Positions 6,921-11,315 of a stretch of DNA of 11,315 bases are shown here, piece by piece (position 1 is the first letter of the stretch; each line of letters starts with the position of its first letter). Origin of the DNA: Robiginitomaculum sp. Lineage in GTDB: Bacteria; Pseudomonadota; Alphaproteobacteria; Caulobacterales; Maricaulaceae. The notes under the pieces were generated by a model. It was not told the DNA's origin, searched no databases, and was given only the letters and a program-made list of their open reading frames with translations. The position numbers and the translations under genes were made by a program. The stretch lies in contig JALWUB010000455.1 of the NCBI GenBank assembly GCA_026993275.1, positions 1 to 11,315 of the forward strand. Reading direction: 5' to 3'.

Positions 6921-7769
6921 TTAGAACAAGCGTCTCCAGGTCCTGCTGAAGAAGGAGCCCTTGTGCTTGTGCTTTTTCTTTGCATCGTCATCTGCACTTA
7001 CCATGGCATTGGCGGCGCCGTATTTGGCCAGCAGGCGGTAACTGTCAGCATACCACTGGCTGCCCGGATAGTTATAGCCCAGAACCGCGGCCACTTGCAC
7101 CGCCTCGTCCATGACCCCCAGGCGCACATAGGCTTCCACCAGACGGTGCAGGGCCTCGGGGGTGTGGGTGGTGGTCTGGTAATTGTCGATGACATGGTGA
7201 AAGCGCGAAATCGCCGCCAGGTTATAGCCGCGCTTCAGATACCAGCGGCCAATGGTCATGTCCTTGCCGGCCAGCTGGTCCAGGGTCAGGTCGATTTTCA
7301 GCCGGGCATCGCGGGCATAGGCGCTGTTGGGAAAGCGGCGCACCACCTGGCGCAGGGCATCCAGCGCCAGCTTGGTTTCGGACTGGTCGCGGCCCACATC
7401 CAGGATCTGGTCATAATGGCTGACGCCAATCAGATAATAGGCATAGGGCGCGCTGCGCGAGCCCGGATGCAATGCGATATAGCGCTGGGCGACATCAATG
7501 GCATCATTGTATTTCTTGGCCTGGTAATTGGCATAGGCCGCCATCAGCATGGCGCGCCGGGCCCAGACCGAATAGGGATGCTGGCGCTCGACTTCATCAA
7601 AAAACAGCACCGCCCTCGCCCAGTCCTTGCGCTGCAACCGGTCATAGCCCTGCAGATAGATCTTTTCTGCAGGGCGCTCCACATAGGCCAGTTTTTTCTT
7701 GCCTTTGCTGCCGCAACCAACAGTGAGCGCCAGGGACGCCAGCAGCAGAACAGAGAGGATTTTACGCAT
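6921..7769 (-). CDS. bamD: Outer membrane assembly lipoprotein BamD (ComL/YfiO)
   Basis: A 282-residue periplasmic lipoprotein of the BAM complex, which inserts beta-barrel proteins into the outer membrane. The first 18 residues form a lipoprotein signal, and Cys19 in LTVGC is the probable lipidation site (Thr rather than Leu at -3). Residues about 30-260 are TPR-like helical repeats with family signatures: AVLFFDEVERQHPYSVWARRA, RRFPNSAYARDARLKIDL, and GRWYLKRGYNLAAISRF. The C-terminal tail is Lys/His/Arg-rich (KKKHKHKGSFFSRTWRRLF), a charged extension outside the TPR core. It is the first gene of a bamD-recN unit. A perfect 10-bp stem-loop sits about 20 bp upstream of its start in the probable leader. 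lpxC, the common upstream neighbour in alphaproteobacteria, is not adjacent; a divergent hydrolase gene occupies that side. Confidence 0.96.
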   Translation of the reverse strand: MRKILSVLLLASLALTVGCGSKGKKKLAYVERPAEKIYLQGYDRLQRKDWARAVLFFDEVERQHPYSVWARRAMLMAAYANYQAKKYNDAIDVAQRYIALHPGSRSAPYAYYLIGVSHYDQILDVGRDQSETKLALDALRQVVRRFPNSAYARDARLKIDLTLDQLAGKDMTIGRWYLKRGYNLAAISRFHHVIDNYQTTTHTPEALHRLVEAYVRLGVMDEAVQVAAVLGYNYPGSQWYADSYRLLAKYGAANAMVSADDDAKKKHKHKGSFFSRTWRRLF

Positions 7770-7789
7770 GGGTCTATGAGGTCTTTTGC

Positions 7790-7820
7790 GGGATCAGGGG
7801 GCCTGTCTTACCCTGATCCC
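7790..7820. promoter_or_regulatory. Perfect 10-bp stem-loop upstream of bamD
   Basis: GGGATCAGGG (7790-7799) and CCCTGATCCC (7811-7820) pair perfectly around an 11-nt loop, ending 20 bp before the bamD start codon. If bamD transcription starts further upstream, this would fold in the mRNA leader close to the ribosome site. Alternatives are a protein-binding palindrome between the divergent promoters, or a relic terminator from a lost upstream gene. It lacks a T-tract on the bamD strand. Confidence 0.5.
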
Positions 7821-7838
7821 TTGCCGGGGTGAAGCGTC

Positions 7839-7868
7839 TGGCCTGAACAATCACATGTTGGCAGGCCA
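7839..7868. repeat. Interrupted inverted repeat in the divergent intergenic region
   Basis: TGGCCTG (7839-7845) and CAGGCCA (7862-7868) are perfectly complementary across 16 nt, with a further CAA/TTG pair inside (7848-7850 with 7858-7860). It lies midway between the divergent bamD and hydrolase genes, where an operator could serve either. A smaller palindrome-like CGCC-gtcat-GGCG is at 7921-7933. No promoter elements close to consensus were found. Confidence 0.35.
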
Positions 7869-8026
7869 AGGGCGATCATCAGGCGCATTGTGGTGAGATC
7901 ATGGCATGCAACCTCCCCAACGCCGTCATGGCGGCAACACGCTTGTGGCCAATCCATGAGATTTGCCCTATGGTCATGCCATCACACCAGCCGCATCAGA
8001 CAGCTGGAGCATCAGGGCGGGCGATC

Positions 8027-9916
8027 ATGAAAGCTTTCATCACCACAGTGCTGTGTGCCGTCATGACGGCATCACTGGCCGGAATGGCCGGGGCCACGGA
8101 TTATGCGCACTGGACCGAAAAGGCCCTGCGCGCCGAACTGTCGCGCCTGGCCACGATCAAGCGCAAGGTGTTGGTGCCGATGCGCGACGGCGTTGGCCTG
8201 TCCACCGACATTTACGTGCCCAAGAGCCATCCTGAAAACGCCCCGGTGATTTTCTGGCGCACGCCATACAATTTCAACACGCTGTCCGGGCGCCGCCTGC
8301 TGTTTACGGTGGAAAGCGTGGCGCGCGGCTATGCGCTGGTGATGCAAAACGAGCGTGGCCGCTATTTCTCCGAAGGCAAGTTTGAAATCCTCGGCCATCC
8401 GCGCACGGACGGCTATGACGCGCTCACCTGGATCGCCAAGCAGAAATGGTCCAATGGCAAGGTTGGCACGCTGGGGTGCTCATCCTCCGCCGAGTGGCAA
8501 CTGGCGCTGGCGGCCATGCACCATCCGGCCCACGCCGCCATGGTGCCGATGTCGGCCGGCGCGGGCATTGGCAAGGTTGGCGATTTCGCGGAACAGGGCA
8601 ATTGGTATACCGGCGGCGTACCGCGCACGCTGTTCTATGTCTGGCTCTACAATGTGGACAACCCGCTGCGCGCGCAAATCCCGCACGGGCTCGACCAGAA
8701 GACCCGTGCCCATATCGCCACCTACAATGATCTCGCCGCCAGGAAGCCCGAGGTGGACTGGAAAACCCACATTTTCCACTTGCCGGTCAGCACTATGCTG
8801 TCGTCCCTGGACGAGCCGCCGGCGACGTTCGAGCAATTCATCAGCCGCACCCCGGCAGACCCAGCCTGGCGCAAGGGCGGGCTTTATCATGAGGATGAGC
8901 CCTGGGGCGTTCCGGCCTTGTGGTTCAACACTTGGTATGATGTCTCCATCGGACCCAACATGGCGTTGTTCAACCACGCCAGAAAGGCCGGCATCACCAA
9001 GGCCGTACGCGACAACCAGTATGCCGTTGTCGCGCCGGTCGCCCATTGCCAGTTCTTTAATCTGGGTCCGGACACCGTGGTTGGCGCGCGCAATATGGGC
9101 GACACCAGCTTTGACACGCTGGGGGCCATTTATGGCTGGTTTGACCGCTGGTTGAAGGGCGACCAGAATGCCTTCGCCACCAATACGCCGCATGTGCGCT
9201 ATTACGCCATGGGCCAGAACCGCTGGAAGTCCGCCGAAGCCTGGCCGCCCAAAAAGGCCAGGATGAAACGGCTCTATCTGCACAGCCAGGGGCAGGCCAA
9301 CAGCCTCTATGGCGATGGCACGCTGAGCTTTGCCAAGCCGGACAGGGCCGAGCCCGCCGACGCCTACACCTATGATCCGATGAACCCGGTCGCCACCATT
9401 GGCGGCGGCGATTGCTGCAATGGCGGCCTGGTCATCCCCGGTGCCTTTGACCAGCGCCCGGTGGAAGCACGCCAGGACGTGCTGGTCTATACCAGCGCGC
9501 CGCTGGAGCATGATCTGGACGTGACCGGCTTTGTCGATGCGGTGCTGTATGCAGGCTCCGATGCGAAGGACAGCGATTTTGCCGTGAAACTGGTCGATGT
9601 AGCCCCAGACGGCACCGCCTGGATCATTGATGACACCATCTTGCGCGCCCGCTACCGGGACGGCTTCGACAAGCAGCACGTCATGCAAAAGGATGGTATC
9701 TACAAGCTCGACTTTTCGCCCATGACCACGTCCATCACCTTCCTCAAGGGCCACCGCATTCGTGTCGAGGTGACGTCATCGAATTTTCCCAAGTTTGTGC
9801 GCAATCTCAACACCGGCGGCCCAAACTATAATGAAGACAAAGGCGTGATTGCCCATAACCGCATCTTCCATGATGCCGGGCACGCGTCTTATCTCGAACT
9901 GCCGGTGATGCCGTAA
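8027..9916 (+). CDS. Secreted CocE/NonD family serine hydrolase (X-Pro acyl-peptidase-like)
   Basis: A 629-residue alpha/beta hydrolase of the family containing cocaine esterase, glutaryl-7-ACA acylase and X-Pro dipeptidyl peptidase; the substrate here is unknown. Residues 1 to about 23 are a Sec-type signal peptide (MKAFITTVLCAVMTASLAGM), implying export. The N-terminal hallmark VPMRDGVGLSTDIYVP is at 50-65, followed by RTPYN (78-82) and NERGRYFSEG (108-117). The nucleophile elbow reads LGCSSSAEW (149-157), with Ser152 the likely nucleophile; the family's usual Gly after it is replaced by Ser154. Asp305 (NTWYD) and His340 (APVAH) are the other probable triad members. The C-terminal jelly-roll-like domain starts near 478 (VLVYTSAPLEHDLDVTG; FVRNLNTGG at 590-598). 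ATG 8027 was chosen for the signal peptide and the preceding AGGGCGG; an open extension back to 7901 looks non-coding. It is probably monocistronic and converges on rarA. Confidence 0.9.
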   Translation: MKAFITTVLCAVMTASLAGMAGATDYAHWTEKALRAELSRLATIKRKVLVPMRDGVGLSTDIYVPKSHPENAPVIFWRTPYNFNTLSGRRLLFTVESVARGYALVMQNERGRYFSEGKFEILGHPRTDGYDALTWIAKQKWSNGKVGTLGCSSSAEWQLALAAMHHPAHAAMVPMSAGAGIGKVGDFAEQGNWYTGGVPRTLFYVWLYNVDNPLRAQIPHGLDQKTRAHIATYNDLAARKPEVDWKTHIFHLPVSTMLSSLDEPPATFEQFISRTPADPAWRKGGLYHEDEPWGVPALWFNTWYDVSIGPNMALFNHARKAGITKAVRDNQYAVVAPVAHCQFFNLGPDTVVGARNMGDTSFDTLGAIYGWFDRWLKGDQNAFATNTPHVRYYAMGQNRWKSAEAWPPKKARMKRLYLHSQGQANSLYGDGTLSFAKPDRAEPADAYTYDPMNPVATIGGGDCCNGGLVIPGAFDQRPVEARQDVLVYTSAPLEHDLDVTGFVDAVLYAGSDAKDSDFAVKLVDVAPDGTAWIIDDTILRARYRDGFDKQHVMQKDGIYKLDFSPMTTSITFLKGHRIRVEVTSSNFPKFVRNLNTGGPNYNEDKGVIAHNRIFHDAGHASYLELPVMP

Positions 9917-9943
9917 TTCCGTTGCGCACAAGGCGCTCTCTTG

Positions 9944-10041
9944 GTGCCATCCCGGAATTTTCGCCGGAAAAATATCCGGGGCCATGAGGTGGTGCTGCAC
10001 AGTGGATCCCGGATAAAGCTGGCGCTTTTCCGGGATGACAC
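9944..10041. repeat. Inverted pair of REP-like hairpins between convergent genes
   Basis: Copy 1 (9944-9986, plus sense) begins GTGCCATCCCGGAA and folds with arms 9951-9962 and 9967-9980 around loop GCCG. Copy 2 is in minus sense and begins, on the minus strand from 10041, GTGTCATCCCGGAA. Its arms are 10006-10019 (ATCCCGGATAAAGC, one bulge) and 10024-10036 (GCTTTTCCGGGAT), with loop TGGC. The outer GTG(C/T)CATCCCGGAA and TATCCGGG segments are shared, while the inner stems differ yet remain self-complementary. This BIME-like arrangement lies between the hydrolase and rarA stop codons and could act as a bidirectional terminator or mRNA stabiliser. No REP-associated transposase is in the window. 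Confidence 0.8.
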
Positions 10042-10064
10042 GGCGTGCGAAACTAGGCTTTCGC

Positions 10065-11315
10065 CTAATCCTGGGTGTCCTGAGACTTTGTCTGTCTCAT
10101 CTGCCGCCATTTGCGCAGCCGTTCGGCCACGGCCTTTTCATAACCGCGCCCCGAAGGCTCGTAGAAGCGTTGCGGTGTCATGCCGTCCGGCCAGGTGTTC
10201 TGGCCGCTGAAGGCATCCGGCGCGTCGTGGTCATACTGATAGCCTTCGCCATAGCCCTGCGCCTTCATCAGCTTTGTCGGCGCATTGAGAATGTTTTTGG
10301 GCGGCATCAGCGAGCCGGTTTCCCGCGCTGCCCTGGTGGCGCGCTTGAAGGCCGTATAGACCGCGTTGGACTTGGGCGCACAGGCCAGGTGCACCACCGT
10401 TTGCGCCAGCGCCAGCTCGCCCTCCGGACTGCCGAGAAAGCGATAGGTCTCCATCGCGGCAATGGCGGTTTGCAGCACGGACGGATCGGCATGGCCAATG
10501 TCCTCGCTGGCCATGCGCACCAGCCGCCGGGCCAGAAACAGCGGCTCCTCGCCGCCCTCCAGCATGCGCGCCAGCCAGTAGAGCGCCGCATCCGGGTCCG
10601 AGGCCCGCACCGCCTTGTGCAAGGCGGAAATCAGGTTGTAATGCTCGTCGCGATCCTTGTCATAGGCCGGGCTGCGCCGGTTCAGGGCCCTGGCGAGCGC
10701 CGCGGGATCCAGCGGCTTTGACGGCGCCAGCGCAAACACCTCTTCGGCCAGATTGAGCACATAGCGGCCATCGCCATCGGCCATGGCCCGCAAGGCGGCG
10801 CGCGCCGCAGGCTGCAGCCCCAGAGGCTTGCCCATCAGCGCCTCGGCGCGCTTGAGCAACACCTCCAGCGCATCATCATCCAGGCGTTTGAGCACCATCA
10901 CCTGGCAGCGCGACAAAAGCGCGCCATTGAGCTCGAAAGAGGGGTTTTCCGTGGTCGCGCCAATGAGGGTGACCACGCCGCGCTCCACATAGGGCAAAAA
11001 GCCGTCCTGCTGCGCCCGGTTGAAGCGGTGAATCTCGTCCACGAACAGCAAGGTGCCCTGCCCCGTGGCGCGGCGCGATTCGGCGGCAGCAAACACCTTG
11101 CGCAAGTCGGCCACGCCGGAGAACACCGCCGACAGCGGCTCGAAATGCAAGGCGCAATGATCGGCCAGCAGGCGCGCTATGGTGGTCTTGCCCACCCCTG
11201 GCGGGCCCCACAGGATCATCGAGGTCAGGCGGCCATCGGCCACCATGCGCCCGATCGGCCCCTCCGGGCCAAGCAGATGCGCCTGCCCGGCCACCTCATC
11301 CAGGCTTTGCGGGCG
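10065..11315 (-). CDS. rarA: Replication-associated recombination protein RarA (MgsA), 5'-truncated by window edge
   Basis: An AAA+ ATPase of the clamp-loader group that acts at stalled replication forks. At least 416 residues are visible. The reading frame continues to the window edge as RPQSLDEVAGQAHLLGP, which is internal to the family N-terminus, so the true start lies beyond 11315 and the GTG at 11294 is not the start; some 15-25 residues are probably missing. Counting from the codon at 11294, Walker A is GPPGVGKT (30-37), Walker B is FVDEIH (84-89), sensor 1 is IGATTENPSFELN (111-123), and the arginine finger is in LLSRCQV (Arg129). The C-terminal MgsA oligomerisation region includes RRSPAYDKDRDEHYNLISAL, RMASEDIGHADP, NAVYTAFKRA and the YQYDHDAPDAFSGQ block. 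Its stop codon faces the hydrolase gene across the REP-like pair. Confidence 0.97.
   Translation of the reverse strand, partial: RPQSLDEVAGQAHLLGPEGPIGRMVADGRLTSMILWGPPGVGKTTIARLLADHCALHFEPLSAVFSGVADLRKVFAAAESRRATGQGTLLFVDEIHRFNRAQQDGFLPYVERGVVTLIGATTENPSFELNGALLSRCQVMVLKRLDDDALEVLLKRAEALMGKPLGLQPAARAALRAMADGDGRYVLNLAEEVFALAPSKPLDPAALARALNRRSPAYDKDRDEHYNLISALHKAVRASDPDAALYWLARMLEGGEEPLFLARRLVRMASEDIGHADPSVLQTAIAAMETYRFLGSPEGELALAQTVVHLACAPKSNAVYTAFKRATRAARETGSLMPPKNILNAPTKLMKAQGYGEGYQYDHDAPDAFSGQNTWPDGMTPQRFYEPSGRGYEKAVAERLRKWRQMRQTKSQDTQD

Noticed and set aside
5325..7832. An 835-codon open frame on the plus strand, antisense to recN and bamD
   Set aside because: It spans two clear minus-strand genes, its translation is rich in Arg/Gln/Gly/His without domains, and such long antisense frames are common in GC-rich genes with strong third-position bias.
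8480..9754. A 424-codon minus-strand open frame opposite the hydrolase
   Set aside because: It is a mirror of the CocE-type coding frame; no domain, signal or ribosome site was recognised.

Overview
The window looks like chromosomal DNA of a GC-rich alphaproteobacterium. The evidence is a bamD-recN gene pair in the order usual for that class, an alphaproteobacterial-type RarA, and a DUF2793 protein, a family known mainly from alphaproteobacterial prophages and gene transfer agents (GTAs). I cannot name the genus. Seven protein-coding genes are supported: four on the plus strand and three on the minus strand.

Left flank (1-985): no convincing gene. The first 265 bases hold a cluster of imperfect, hairpin-forming intergenic repeats of the CCCTCTCCC...GGGAGAGGG kind, including one inverted pair. 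A second, unrelated 10-bp inverted repeat follows at 280-322.

Surface-glycan and spike-like block (986-5191, plus strand): a CgeB-like glycosyltransferase with an N-terminal coiled coil and WY/NPD-type repeats overlaps a family 2 glycosyltransferase by four bases (ATGA). After 238 bp comes a DUF2793 protein that looks like a mosaic tail fibre or head spike. No capsid, portal, terminase, integrase or other phage gene lies in the window, so this is an isolated accessory gene rather than a visible prophage.

Housekeeping block (5214-7769, minus strand): bamD (outer-membrane assembly lipoprotein) then recN (double-strand-break repair), 12 bp apart. In many alphaproteobacteria the order is lpxC-bamD-recN-ligA. 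Here neither lpxC nor ligA is adjacent, so the cluster is broken on both sides.

Right part: divergent from bamD is a secreted CocE/NonD-type serine hydrolase (8027-9916). It converges on rarA (10065-11315, minus strand), which runs off the window's right edge. The gap between them holds a well-formed inverted pair of REP-like hairpins, the cleanest non-coding structure in the window.

I see no CRISPR array, insertion sequence, tRNA, rRNA or toxin-antitoxin pair. The best candidate for something less described is the linkage of two glycosyltransferases with a DUF2793 spike-like protein. Any functional link among them is inference.
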